Origin: Helicoverpa zea
Taxonomy: Eukaryota; Arthropoda; Insecta; Lepidoptera; Noctuidae
NCBI RefSeq assembly: GCF_022581195.2
Contig: NC_061476.1
Location: 3,704,098-3,768,097 of the forward strand
DNA length: 64,000 nt
Direction of reading: 5' to 3'
Below, piece by piece: positions 23,901-38,900 of the stretch. The translations under genes and the position numbers were made by a program. Every line of letters starts with the position of its first letter. The stretch's first letter is position 1. The notes under the pieces were generated by a model. The model was not told the DNA's origin, did not search any database, and saw only the letters and a list, made by a program, of their open reading frames with translations.

Positions 23901-26900
23901 TCGAGATATGATGAACAGATGAACCATTGCATCGTGGAAGAACACTAAGTCCAGATGAGCTCCTCTTATTTGCTCATTGAACGTCTCTTGGAACGTGTTG
24001 AGTTTTTTGAGGACGAATTCCCAACTGCAAATATACGAATTCTTTTATGTTACACTACTACCTTCCGCCTGCGGTTTCACCCGCGTCCTAATATGACTGT
24101 CTCCCGTAGCCGGATGGTGATAATCTTATGATCTTTTCCCGGGTCTAATCTGTGTCCCCTCTTATTTTATATACATATATTTAATCAATAGTGAAATAGG
24201 TATATTCTTTTACTTACACACACACACACTCAATGTCTATCTGTCAGTGGTTATAACTACAAAAGCATTAAAATATCAGTTACTAACGATGGCAACTCCT
24301 CGTATACTTTGGGTGCATCAGTGCTGAAGTCTTCCTCCTCCTCGCCAGTGGGCTCTATGGGCTCTCGCAAGAAGTTCACAAAGAACGTCTCTTCCTCTGG
24401 AAACTCGCTGCGGTACTCAGCTAACTCTTGTGCGGCAGTTTTCCAGAAATTTGCCGTAAACCATTCCTTGTCGTCGAATGTCGTAAACCTAAGTAAAATA
24501 AACATTACAACTGTTACATATCAATATATTTAGGTACCCTTGAACTAGATAACTAGGTAGCAATTACGAGTAGGTAGAACCCAGATGGTCTTACTACAAA
24601 AACTTAAACATGTGTCAAGCACCTGTCTAAAAAAAGTGTGGCTGCAAAATGGACCTTATTTCAACGTCATAATCTGTCATTTTTTTAGATAAGTGTTAAA
24701 CTGACGTTTAAAAGTTTTTGTGGTAAGACGGAAAATGTCTAACAACCAGTCTTACAAAAGAAGTTTCAAGAGGACAGATCATCATCTCCCGAGCCTTTTT
24801 CCAACTATGTTAGGGTCGGCTTCCAGTCTCACCGGATGCAGCTAAGTACCAGTCTTTTACAAGGAGCGACTGCCTGTCTGAAGTCCTCCACAACACAGGT
24901 ACCAGGGCAACCCAGTACCGCTTGGATAGACTGGTGTCAGACATACTGGCACGCAACGGGTAGTCCAAAACTACCCGAGTACTACCGGACGGGTAGTCCG
25001 TTGCGACTGCCAAAGATGTTAGATGATGATGATAAAAATACAGGTAGCCAGCGGAATCCAGTTAGACTGAAGCCGGCTCCAACGCTTTTGAGAAAAGGCT
25101 AGGCATTTGAAGAGTTCGGAGTACACATACCTGTCAGATATGACTCGCAAGCACTCATGGAACCACAACTTGAGTGCCGTTTTGACTGTTGACATCTCCT
25201 CTCGCTTTATGTACAGTATTCCCTCCCATATACGAGACAGATCCCTGAGGTTGAATACATAGTGGAACTTTGCAGGTGTTGGCAACATCTTTATCTGTGT
25301 GATTCAAAGTTATTATGGTTACCAGTGCATCGTGAAAGAATACACAATCAAGGGTTTTGTTCGTCAAAGATTTTGTAGTAACCGAAAAATGCACAAGTCT
25401 TTCAATTTTGCGAGATCTGTGACACCTTGACACACATTACCTATACATATGCGGAACAAACATCTATCTATATAAATAAAAATGAATTGTTGTTCGTTAG
25501 TCTGATTAAAACTCGAGAACGGCTGGGCCGATTGAGCTGATTTTGGTTTTAAAATGTTTGTAGAGGGGTCCAGGGAAGGTTTGAACGATACGAAGTTCGC
25601 GGGATCAGCTAGTCCTACTTATATCCTACTTATATTATAAATGTGAAAGTTTGTGAGAATGTATGGATGTATGTTTGTTATTCAATCACGCAAAAACGGC
25701 TGGACCAATATGATTGAAATTTCGTATGTAGATAGGTGATACCCTGGTTTAACACATAGGCTATATATTTTTATCAACACACCACGCGGGCGAAGCCGCT
25801 GGCGGAAGCTAGTAATACACACATTTTTACGGATACATTTGTAGCTGCGCAGTAAGTCAAAAATCAATATAACGATTTAAAAATAAGGTAAATTGACTCT
25901 TTATAAGAGGCCATTTAAACCCCTTTACGGGTAGTTTTGTAAGAAACGCCTGGATTACTTATGCATACCTTAGTTTGTTGCCACATAATACGAGTGACAG
26001 GCACAAGTTTCGGCATAAATTCCACTATTTTCTTATCGAAGCGTTGTTTACAGAAGTATCCTGCACTGATTGTATCTGAAATTTATTATTATTTTATAAC
26101 CAATGATCGAAAGATGAAGTTATTCATAACAAGCACAAATCAAAATGTCGTTAAAGTTATATGATAATGTTACCAAATACGCATGCAACAAAGTGTGTGA
26201 TAGTATGAATGTAGAGTAGATGGATTGAGAGGAGGAGGAAGACCTAAGAAAAGATGGATGAATTGTCTGAAAGATGACAAGAATAAGAAGGGAGTGATTG
26301 TCGGTACGAGTGACAGAGAAGAATCGAAGCGGAAGACATATTGCGACGACCTCAAATAAAATTGGGAGCAGGATAGGAAGAAGAAGAAGATAATATTACC
26401 AAATATTTTGTCCATTGAAATCGTGCTGGGTAGTGTACAGTTGAAAATGTTAAACTGTCTCTTCAGACGTGGCGGGATATCGTTTCGACCACCACCTAGA
26501 ATCATTCACATATGTTTTTTCATCAGATGCACAAAGACAAAATATGCTACTGTTTCATTAAAATCTCCATTAGAAGGAATACCTGGATGAATCATAGCCC
26601 CAAACATCTGGATATCGGCTATGGTCGTGAAGTCTCCAGGCTTGTCAAGAGAGAAGAAACCACCACATTCCATCATTTGTCGAACTATTTCGTTGGTCAC
26701 CTGGAATAATTTGATATATTTAACTAGCTCCTACCCAGCTCACTCGCGTCCTCTGAGAATTAATCCTCGTAATCAGATAAAGAGAAGCCTTTCAGAAACT
26801 GTGAATTGACAATCTAACACTGAAACATTAATTGTTTGACAGCCCACTTATCAAGGCAGGCGATAGGCTACTTTTTATAAAGGTGCGTGATAGTTCAGGG

Positions 26901-29900
26901 GACGTGGTGGCTTGTGTTTGAATTGTTCGAAAGAGTCACGCCGCCCGACCCTGCCACATAAAAGGTCTAAGAAGGAATATGATGCAGTAAGAGTCTGATA
27001 TCCTGACTTTCCCATGAAAAACAGGGGGCATGGGTGAAACCGCTTCCAAAAGTCAGTATGTAACATATTTTACCTGATCTCCCCACTCGTTGACCACAGG
27101 CATGTTGATATCGTCGACGAAGACGGTCATGGCTCGACCGCCCGGAGGCCCGTATGTCATGCCCACTCTCTTCTCCACGTATGACTCTATAATACGCTGA
27201 AAAACAAAGTTAAAGTTAAATAAAACGTAGGCCAGGGGCTTGATTCTGCTAAGTTAATAACGTGACAATTGGAGAACAATTGAAACTCAATAGCAGTTTT
27301 ACCCTTAGCGGCCATTCTGCTACTAACAAAAGGCCGATCGTATTCCAATGACATTTCATTGGTTTAATATGGGTAATTCAGTCGTAATTGAATCTAAGCT
27401 AGATATCAATCGTATGTCGCTTTAGTGAAATTAGCAGAATTCAGCCCCTGGTATGTGCAGGTTTACGCCACCGACTTTGTCGAGTGAGACAATTTGAATT
27501 GGACCCAACCAGGGAAGTAATGGGACATACATATCTATTGGGCCATGTCTACCTTTATTTTTCACTTGGATATTGCTTTCAAATGTCTTGGATGATATAT
27601 TTTATACAGGGTTACTTGTAAGTAGACCGCATCCTTTCATGAGGTGATAGTATAGGTCAATATGGACAAATTTGACCATGGGATACACTGGGCAAAAGTT
27701 AACCCGTTTCAAGATAATCGAATTTCAAGATCTTTTCTTAACAAGTCGTCTAGGTACACTTATAAATTTTTATTATTAGTCTCGTTTTTGCGGATTTTTG
27801 TGTGTTTTGTGTCTTTTTGGATAGCTAGATAAATGTAGATGTTTTTTTTAGTATTCTGCACAAAAAAATGAAGAGTACTATTTTTGAGAAAATTGCTACT
27901 AAAAAAGTAATTGCTGTTCGCTATAATTTCCTTTGTGATTTGTACAGTTTTATGGTTTGTTATTATGAAGTGGTTCATCTTCTATCCAAAAACACACAAA
28001 AACGAGACTTTTGACTATTAATAAAAAATTTTACGTGTACCTAGACGACTTTTTAAGAAAAGATCTTGAAATTCGATTATCTTGAAACGGGTTAACTTTT
28101 GCCCAGTGAATGCCATGGTCAAATTTGTCCATATTGACCTATACTATCACCTCATGAAAGGATGCGGTCTACTTACAAGTAACCCTGTATATGTATGATT
28201 TATTTACCAACAGTTTTTATGTACCCAATCAATTAATTGTGTGGTAATGCATGTCTCAGATAAATATTTTTTTGTCAACAATTGGACTTCAAAGATCTCA
28301 AGACTTACCTGGAACATATTCGGTGTAGTAGCAGACGAGAAGTTGATAATTTTGAACAGTTTGACCTCGTTATCATACTTCATCATGTAACTCTTCAACA
28401 TAACAGTCTTTGCTGTGCCCTGTTCACCGATTAGCAGGACAGCCTTATCCTGAGATGCGATAGTGGTGATCAAGAACGTGATGCAAACGTTGTCAATATT
28501 CGGCACGAGGATAGAAGCGTACTCAGGTACGGAATCAGAGGGGTAAATATAGTCCTCCACACTTTCAGACCTGAATAAGAAAAATATCTTTGAATTATTG
28601 TCAGCTCGTAGCCAAGAAACAGCCACACGGTTCGATCGATCATAAGGTGAAGTAACGCTTGACACGATAGGTCCGTGGATAAGTGATCATCTATGTCATA
28701 ATTAACAAGTACCTGAGGATTTGAAATTCATTAACAGCCGTTACGAGTAGTCACTAGCCGAAATGTCTGTCGTCACAACCACAAAATCTTACATACAGTA
28801 CATAAGGAAGTGAGTTGCTAAGGCATCTAGGTTGAGGATATCAGATAAACAGTCGCTCTAAGTAAAACACTGGTATAGCAGCATCAGGTTAAACTTCAAG
28901 CCGAACGCAACACAGTCGGGCAGATGATAAATTGATCAGATGAACAGAAGAAGTAGTTACTTCTTAGAAGTATTAAAATAAAACTACGCACTTCTACGGA
29001 TTTTATCGCGATTACAGGTATTAATATTATTTATTCACGAAGTTTCGATCCCTCTACAGCATCCATTTTCACGGGCAGAGACGAGGTAAAAATTGTTTTA
29101 TTTAACTGTCTAATATTAGCTAAGTGTCAGAAACCAACAGAACTTACCAATGTTCCCATTGACCGCTGGGATTAACATTGTACTCAAAGGGCATGACCCA
29201 CTCCTTAGACTTGGCGCCGGGCCAGTCCATCTTCACGGGAAGCTTGGTCATGAACTCGGACATCCGTGTCCGCATGTCCAGCTCGAGGACTGCCCCCAAC
29301 GACCACATCATGGCGAAGATGAAGAGGCGCTCAAGGTGACGGTCGGAGTGAGCCTCTGCAAATATTTATGACTGCTCATTCAATTTGCAGAGCCTCGCGT
29401 GGTACTTTAGGTAAAGCTGACAAAGTTGTCAAATTATACTTCAAATAGGTACTACATAAATCAAGCTTGGTGATGTGGTTTTACATATAAAACCTAAATC
29501 GTACACTATGTTAAATACAAGAATATAATGAGAAATCGATTGACTGAATCTTTTTGTTATTACTTACTGCCACCAGGCACTTCAATTTGTAGTAATCCAA
29601 TCAGTACATCGATACATTGTCTGAAAAGTCAGAGATAACCAAATAAACATACGTATATCATACAAAGACCATCGGCAAATTTCAATAACCAACTCCTATC
29701 TGGTAATACGGTTACTAGAGATATGAATTTGGCTTACCTATGTCAAAATTCTATCTCAAGTAAGAAAATCAAAGCACACATAGGTTATTGAAATCCTCAG
29801 TATACTTAATATTTTAACTTCATGCAAATGTCAAAGTAGCACACTAACCTGATGTAGATAGCTTCTAGAAGTTTCATCTTAGCGACCAGTTTCTGCTGTA

Positions 29901-32900
29901 CATAGGAGTGAACCTCGTCGTATACTTTATTGAAAGCGTGGCGGAAGCAATCAGCTTCTTTTTGAGGGCGCTTCTTTAACCACCCCTGAGAAAATAAAGG
30001 TATCATTGTAGATTGTTTTTTGAGAATTTATAAACGAAAGCAGTAAGTGCAATTCCATTCAAAGTGCTAATTGGTGGAAATCACACCTTCTAAGTTCTCT
30101 TGTAGTTTTATAATCCAGTGGAGATAACCATTGTGGGCACTGTGAGCATTAGTAACAAGCCTAATTTACTTCTTTTTATTTACTCGTTTATATGCTTTCC
30201 CTAAATACCCCTTATCTACTTCCTTATGTACTCCCTTGTCTACTTTCTTATGTACTCGCTTATCTACTTCTTTATATACATCCTACGTACTCCCTTATGT
30301 ATGTACTATCCTTACAAACATCCTTTTTACCCATTACTTACTTCTAATATAGGTTGCCACTTAAGCACCGATGAGGATAGGAACACCATGCCCATTCGAC
30401 TGACGGTGGCCGGAGAGGCATTGTCCACGTTATCCGGCTCGAACACCAACTTGCTGTTCTGTGCCATCGTGATGCGGTCACCGTTGGCCAAGGTCAACGT
30501 CTTATTGTCATCCAACACCGAGTTCAAGTTCTCGATCCAGACGGCATCCACGGGACCGTCTGGTGAAACAATAATAATAATTGAAGGTCAAAGCTTCACT
30601 ATTTACACACCGTATCATATATCAAGGGCTGATTCCAATAACCTAACTATTTGTTGATTCATACTATAGATAGGATTGTGACATTTATTCATACTTAACT
30701 GCAAAACACTACTTTTAGAAAATCAAAATTAACAAAGGACACCTCCCAAAACGACGCCACTTCCCGGAAAAGTACTGTAAATCAAAAACAAACCCAAGAC
30801 AATCCAAGTTGTGTCAGTCTTCTTCACCTTCAACGCTCTGCGCCACAGCGTAGAGAATATACCATCAGTCCAGTCATTTGTAGCGACATCTAAACGGCCG
30901 AACATTTGCGGTGCTGTGATGGCCTAAAAAATAAATGTGTCAGCATTGAATTTGCCTTTCATATTATCTCCGATTTGCTATTAACTACATTACTGCTGAA
31001 TCGTACTGAAACTGTTACAATTTAAAGTGCCATAACTACAACCCTTGTCAATTAGCTTTCCCGCTCTGATGTTAGCCATTCCAAGCCTCGCAAGATACTC
31101 TATAGCTAACTTCAGACTGATTTGACGAAAAAAGTATTCATATAATAAGTGGATGTTGGTATGATGGCTGACAGAGAGAAATGGAAATGGAAGACTTGCT
31201 GTGGAAACTTCATCAGGCAGGAAAAATCAAATTTATTTAATCGTTAAAAATTTATTTAATCGTCTCTCGGATGTGGTAAGTCGCAGCCGGAGAGATAATA
31301 CTAAACTATGTGTAGTTCGATCAAACACAACACTAATGCACAATAGCATTTTATGTTTGGCCCCAGTTATCTATAATAAAATACTAAAAGAAATAAAGAC
31401 TTTGAATTTAAAACTATTTGAAATACATTTGATAAAATATTTAATTGAGAGGCCTATGTTCAGCAGTGGACGTCCTATGGCTGAGATGATGATGATGATG
31501 AGAGGTGCTACTATAGCTTGACAGACTTCCTAAACACCTAATATTATGACATTTTTTATCGATTATAATTGCATTTTTACAATAATATTTGTACGCTGTT
31601 TAATAACGGCAAAACATGAAGATTCTTATTTATTATACCTTTAACACCTTGTATACTCATGTACATATTACAAATAAAATATCTTTATCTTTAAAAGAAG
31701 AAGTACTAATTTGATAGTATACGAACCTTAGGATTCATCCTCATCTCCTTATGCGGTTTTCCAATTTCAGTGAGTGCAGCCATAAGTGTGTGTATGCAGG
31801 TTGTCTTGCCCGACCCAGTGGGACCCATCGTCATCAAGCCATGCCGCACCAGAGACGTCTCGAACAACTGAATGATCTTCAAGTTCCAATCTGGGTGATT
31901 AACTAGTCCAGTGCGTTCAGCTACCAATACTATGGCTCGCTGCATTTCTCTGAATTGCAAAGAATGAATTTAAGACCCTTTTTATGCTGCGAGATTGTTG
32001 TAAATAGTTACCGCGGCCCTGATACGTAAACAGCTTAAGAAGGAACATGATGGGTTTTAGTCAGTAAGAGGCTGACAGTCCCTCACGCTGCTAACCCACA
32101 GCAGGCAGGGTCATTTGATGATTTCCCATCAAATAGAAAACCCTTTTATGAGTATAAATAGGTAATTGGTAGTAAAATATATTTTTACCTTTGGACAGTT
32201 TGTGTGAGTTTCATACCAGGGAACAAGTCTTCAATCAATGAAATAAACAGAGGTTCGTCCTCATCTACCAATTTGGACACGTTCATCTCCCTGAAATATA
32301 CCAGAATGGAATTAATATGCTGAATCTAGCGTAAATGTATCTTATCTACTTAGGTATTAATGTTATAAAATGGAAGTTTTGACTGGATTTTTCAAATCGG
32401 TCGAGAATAATGGAATAATCTTTCATTTGGGCTACCTAAGCCAGTTAATCGAGAAAGGCTATATTTTATCTAGTTGTATGAGGTAGTTCCCACAAGATGC
32501 TACTAAACCGCTGGCAGAATAAGAATCTTTTATGAGAAGCTAGCAAATAATATTGTCTTACTTTAGCACTCTCATCATGATGTTCTCCTCAGTATTTTCT
32601 GGATTGGCACGTTTTTGTGCACCCATAGTCCTCAACACGGACAGTATGTTTCGCAATCCGAAATCGTAGTGCACTTGTTTCGATAGCTGCTCTTCGCATA
32701 GTTTGTATAACGTGAAGAATTTACGGGCTGTGGGTAATATTGATAAGAATTATTCAGTTCAAGTAAACTGGTTCAAAGGTGTTGACTCAGAGTTCAGCTA
32801 GTCTACATAGCATAAAAAGGCTCATTTGTCTATTCAGCATAAAGGCTCATTTTCACTTTTCGCATGATTGCCGACCAATGAAATTCAAAGGGGTTGCTAT

Positions 32901-35900
32901 AAGACTAGTGATGGGTCTATCTACGATTGCTTAGATCTCCTCTTTTAAAACAGATGTACGGAAAAGATACGATTGTGATCCAGATGGCTGAGAAAAAGTA
33001 CTTTAAAAGTACGATATTATACCTAATACGATGTTATCTTTAAATCCGCAGCTGGCCAACTTGACCCTGATAATGATCTGTCTGTCCGGGACCATCATGG
33101 CTACGGAGCGGAACTGAATCTTCAGATTTTCAGGCAGTTCTTGTCGACCAGCATAACCCGGGTTCATGGTGATGATGAAGGCAAATTCCGGGTTCAAACT
33201 CACTGTGTCGCCATCACTGTTAGTACATTTAATACATATAAGTTGATACGTAGGAGATACCATTAGCTACCATTAGCTCTTTTTGGGGTCGACTTCCAGT
33301 CTAACCGATTGCAGCTTGGTACAAGTGTTTTACGTGGAGCCAATTTTACCACCTCAACCTGATACTCCTTCGTAAAACTGGTTGTCAGACTTCCTGACTT
33401 CTGACTTAAAGAAGCTAATATCAAAGCTTCATATGACCCACATACTGTACTGTACGGTAAGTATGTATCTGAGTTCTTTTTATATTTATTTAAGTTATTT
33501 GTTAGTCCTTGTAAAACACCGGTACTCAGCTGCATCCGGTTAGACTTGAAGCCGACCCCAACATAGTTGGGAAAAGACTCTGGGGCTGATATTTACTAGT
33601 AAAACAGATGCCAATAAAGGACCTGAAAATGAAGAACTCCCTCTTCTCCCTCCTGGCAGTGAGACAGATGTAGATCTGTTGTGCCGCCACAGAGAGCACG
33701 GGCAGCTCGATGCGGTTGAACTCGTCGAAGCAGCCCCAAGTGCCCGACTGGGCCAAGCCCTTGTATATACGGCCCAATCCTGAGAGGTACAAAGGTATTT
33801 AGTAAACAAGTACAGTTTGACAGCCACATATGGGAAATTCAATCATCTGTAATCATTGTTGCTACGTCACTCATTGTGTTTTACATTTGTACCACAAGAA
33901 AAACACAGATGTGCGTCTAAAGAGTGTGTTAATATGATATTCGAAGACTCATTTGGAAAACCGACTACTTATGTTTCCCATAAAATAATTGTACCAAATC
34001 AAAATTTGCAGCGGTCTCATAAACGGTTATACATATACGTTGCGAAGAGGGTTTCGTTATTCAAACATCTTGTCTCTTAGTAGGAACTCGCTCAACGGAG
34101 AATCTGTCAGACTGTCTGTTGTGGACACTGACCTCTATATTTATCACTGGACAGGCTGTCGTCAACGTGCTTTTGTGCCCGTTTGATAATCGCCATTTTG
34201 GCGCTGTTAGACGTAGCGAGTGTCCGTGGTACTAAAATTATTTTACAGTGAACCAATGAATAAACACTTCTCTCACAGCTATTTGAAATTATACGTCAAA
34301 ATTAGTTCTATGGACACTCGCTTAGACGATATTGGCGCTTCAAATGGGCACAAAAAAATTGCTGTCAAACGTACGGAACAGCCGGTCCAGTGGTAAATAT
34401 AGAGGTCAGTGGTTGTGGATAATTGGGTATCTGTTTTGACATTTTAACTTTTTTAGCTTTAATTGTCTGTGTAATTAACATTTTTACATATTCTATTACT
34501 TAGATTTTTTATTTGGGACACTTCAATTAGTATTTGTTCTGTCAGGTGAATAGGTATTGTTCTTCTCGATGTTCAAAAATAAATAATGAAATAAACATTA
34601 ACAAATTGCCAAGCATAGAGAACCAACGAAAATGCAACGTGTCACACTCATGTGTATCTTGTACCTATACAAATAAATAAATCTGAATCTGACACTAGTG
34701 CGGGTACCTCGGAAGTCCATCTGGTCGGAGCAGTTGAAGACGATGACAAGCTTGCCGAGGGTGCGGCCCATGTCCTTGGTGGTCTCCGTCTTGCCGGTGC
34801 CGGCGGGGCCCGCCGGGGCCCCACCCATGCTCATGCCGATCGCTTGGGAAAGCGTGATGTAGCAACGATCCGTTAGCGGCGTGATTACCAGCCGTTCGGT
34901 TATGCCTAGGTATTCGTTCTGCAGATTTTTAATGGTAAAATTAATTGCCTTGATATTGGTCTTTGGGTCGTTGGAAGAACACTCGTCTTATATGGTATGC
35001 TAAAGGCTTGTGATGAGAGGGAATGGAACTCTATAATAAGTGTGTTGATGATGATAATGTGGTAATTTGCACACGCTAAGGAAAACTTCCTGATACGACG
35101 CAAAAATAACACGAACTACATAGCCCTCCTACATAGTATTTTCCTCATGTGTAATACCGACCTTAATGTAACAACTGATGGAAAGAAATCATAATTGCGC
35201 CCCAAATAAATTGTGAACAGAGCAGAAAGCAGACTATAATTTCATGTAAAAGTATAAGTTGTTATCACCTGATATACAAAGTCAACATCTGTGATAGAAA
35301 CTAAACAGTCATCAGTGTCCTCGATGTAGTAAAATCGAGCTTGCTTTTGCCACTCGAAGTCCCCTGGAGTTTTGATTCTCATCTTCACAAGGTCATCAAA
35401 AATATCCCTGTAACACACCAAAACGTTTATCAACATTATTACATAAAAGGATGAACCAGTCATCTAAATTAATAATTTTACTAAAATACATGTATGTAGA
35501 CTATGTTGAAAATGTGTAGTATAAAAGAAGTAAACATGCTGCATTAAACCCGAATAGAAATAGATAAGGATAGGAAGAGAATGATGACAACATTCAAATT
35601 TTCAAGCTAGTACTTTTCTGATACCCTCTCTTCAACAGAGGCATACAAAATAACTAGCATTTATAAAATTATAAGAAACATACCTTTGATGTACATGTAT
35701 AGTGATCATAGTTTCTATCTGCGTTCTGTCTAGAGGAGCAAGATCTGTGATAGTCTGATCAATAAGACCGTTCAGCAAATCGAGAAACTTCTGATTGGTA
35801 AGTCTCATGATGAAACGATCTGCCTTTGCTTTTTTCAGGGCATATTCTGCATCGCTTGTCCATAATATTTGCATTCCCAAAAGACCAGCCTGGAATCAAT

Positions 35901-38900
35901 TATATATACTAGAGACTCGTCGCCATTTCCAAATATGCATAAATTATGATCTAAAACAGCGGTTGACGACTTTGTACCATAATTTTGTGTAGTTTGTTTA
36001 CCTGGCCCGGGAAATTCCAAAACCCGACTAAAAACTCAAATTCTGGATCGCCTATCATTGTCTGCGCAATGTTAGCGATAATATTTTTGACGGTGTTCTT
36101 CATTGTATCCAACAAAGTATTTAACCAGATCTGTAACAGTTTAGAGTATAATAAGTTTTGAGTTTTGATGAATATCATCATGGTAGATATTATAACATTT
36201 ATTTGTTTATTCACCTCAACACCACCGACACAAGCCACAGGTATTTCAAGTGGTATAGATTCTCCATTACTGGAATTCATCACGACAATTCTCTCCTTAT
36301 CGTCGAAATCGACTGTGTAGATCGCGTCGAATATACTCGGCAAGTGACCCTGAAATACATTTTAGTCGCACTAGTTTCTGCCTTTTTTTCTACATTTCTT
36401 TTTCTTGATTTTTCCCTACATAAGATTCTTCAAGCAATGATAAAACAAACCAAGCATTATTCGCGAAATAGGTCAAGTTTCACGATCGATAACCCTGACC
36501 AAGGCAAGAAGGGTGACATTTTTTAAAAAAGATGATAAATAGAAGAAGTGAAGTATAATCAAGATAAAAATAAAGCACAAATAAAATAATGTAAAAACAT
36601 CGTAGCGTATTCAAATTTATTAATTACATAGCTAATCCCTAATAAATACAAATGAGTACCAACCTGTATAGAATGAGGATCGGAAGCCTGTCCAAGGATC
36701 TCCAACAACACAGGATCGGAGACGAAGAAGAACCTGGGGAAGATGAGACGCTTGGTCTCCAAGTAGCCAGTCAGGGACTTTTGGCAAGCTTCGAGCTGGT
36801 CATACAAATGCGGCAGGAGTTGCTTCAACGTGTCGTCCGAAGTGCATGTCTCGACACAATTCACGATGTCACGCGCTCGATACATGATTTTCACGTAAGT
36901 TTTATCGATTCCCTGCCAAATGTAAATTCCTTTTTTATTTTAAGGTAGTGGGAACGGATGAACGTAAAGAATTCCCGGATGGATAATATTCCTTAGAGGA
37001 TTCGCTCTAGTCGCACTATATTCTTCGTCTACAGTCCCAAAGACTTGTGCATTTTTTTGCGCGTATGCGGTGAATTTTTGTCATCAACATTTTGTTATTT
37101 TTTTAGGGTTCCGTACCTCAAAAGGAAAAAACGGAACCCTTATAGGATCACTTTGTTGTCCGTCTGTCTGTCTGTCTGTCAAGACCCTTTATCTCAAGAA
37201 CGCGTGGACGTATCAAGTTGAAATTGACATGAAATACTCAGGTCCATTGTCCCTTTAAGCTGTGAAAACATCAAACTTCTAAGCCAAGCCAATCAAAAGA
37301 TACAGCCGATTATGTCGATATTTTCAACAAATTTTCGACATTCGCAAGGGAATCAAAACCTACAGGATACTTCCCGTAAGCTCAGAGTCTTGAAATTTGG
37401 CATGAAGCATTGTCATATAATGCAAATATAGAAAAAATTTCGAAAATCTAATTTTTTTAGTAATATAATATAAAAAAATATATTTTAATAAAATGAAACT
37501 TACTACCTTATTTCTCACAAACGAATAAAGGTATCAAATTGAAATTTATACCAAATACCTAGGTCTATTGTCCCTTTAGGCAGTAAAAAAATCAAACTTC
37601 TAAGTTAACGCGATCAAAAGATACAGCAGTTATACCGACACCTGAGACGAATTTCCGTCACACGCTAGGAAATCAAAACCTACAAGGTACTTCCCGTGAA
37701 CTCAGAATCTTGAAATTCGGCACGAAGCAACGTTATATAGTACAGATAAAGGAAAAATTCTGAAAATGATAAATTTGAAGTTACATAAAATATTATTTTT
37801 GCTTACATGACATAAAATATTTTTTTTTATAATTATAAACTTACTACCTACCCTTTTTCACATGAACGCGTAGAGATATTAAAGTTGAAATTCATATCAA
37901 ACGCTTCTTAAATATAATTGCCTCTAAACTGTGAAAATTTTTAAATCATGCAAAGGTCATTGGGCACCTTAGTATGGAAACCATACCCACGGCGGATACG
38001 AACGAAATATAGCACAGTATAATGATAAAGGCTCTGATTTACTATGGCATTAGTCGCATCAATGTGAACCATGGGAATCTAGAGAAAATCAGGCGTAAAC
38101 ATCAAATATTTTCCTCATTTCAATGGGGAATTTAAACGACCAAGTTTGACGGATTTGAGAAATCATTTCTTTGCAGTGAAAGAGTATACTCGCCGTTTAT
38201 TTCCATTGTCATCAGGTCAGGACCTGATGATGGGAATCCTGAGAAATCGAGGGCAACTATCAGAAATTGTAGGCATGCATAGGATTAAAACTTGATTCTC
38301 AGATGTATGTCTGGTGATACTATCAAACAGTGAAGGTTTAGAGCTTACGTGATAATGGAGACGTGAGAAAGTCGAGAGAACTCCTCAACGGTATGTTTTA
38401 GTTACGTCGTGTTTGGGCTTATATTATTCGTATTGACGAGAACTTTTCACAAAAGTTAAAAATAAAAACTTTTTACAAAAAAAAACAACTTCTAAAAACA
38501 ACAAGAAAACTGTTTATATGCATCGGTCTAGATCTCGGTGGTCTCTCTAGACACCGACTTCTAGACCGATGCACCTAACATCTTTTTAATTTCTTTCTTG
38601 CTTTTGTTTTCTTGTTGCTTTTTTATATGTTTGAAGTTGGATTTGTTTGTAAAATGCTACAAAATAAAATAAAGCCGACTTTATAAAACAAAGAAAGGGA
38701 CAAAATTATACTTTTGTCAAGGCTCTAGAAACGTAAAGCCAGCAGCCCCGAATCCTACTCTATCTCTAGCAGTCGTTGTTACAATTCCACAGTTACAAGT
38801 CGTCAGGCGGTTTCGAAAAAAACCTGAAACTGGGGCTCGTTAGGTGATAAATCCCTGAAAAATAAAAGATCCCATTAGTAGTGAATTCTCATCACCTAAA

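Noticed and set aside
27760..27978. 72-codon minus-strand frame
   Set aside because: Low-complexity Asn/Lys/Ile sequence inside a MITE loop.
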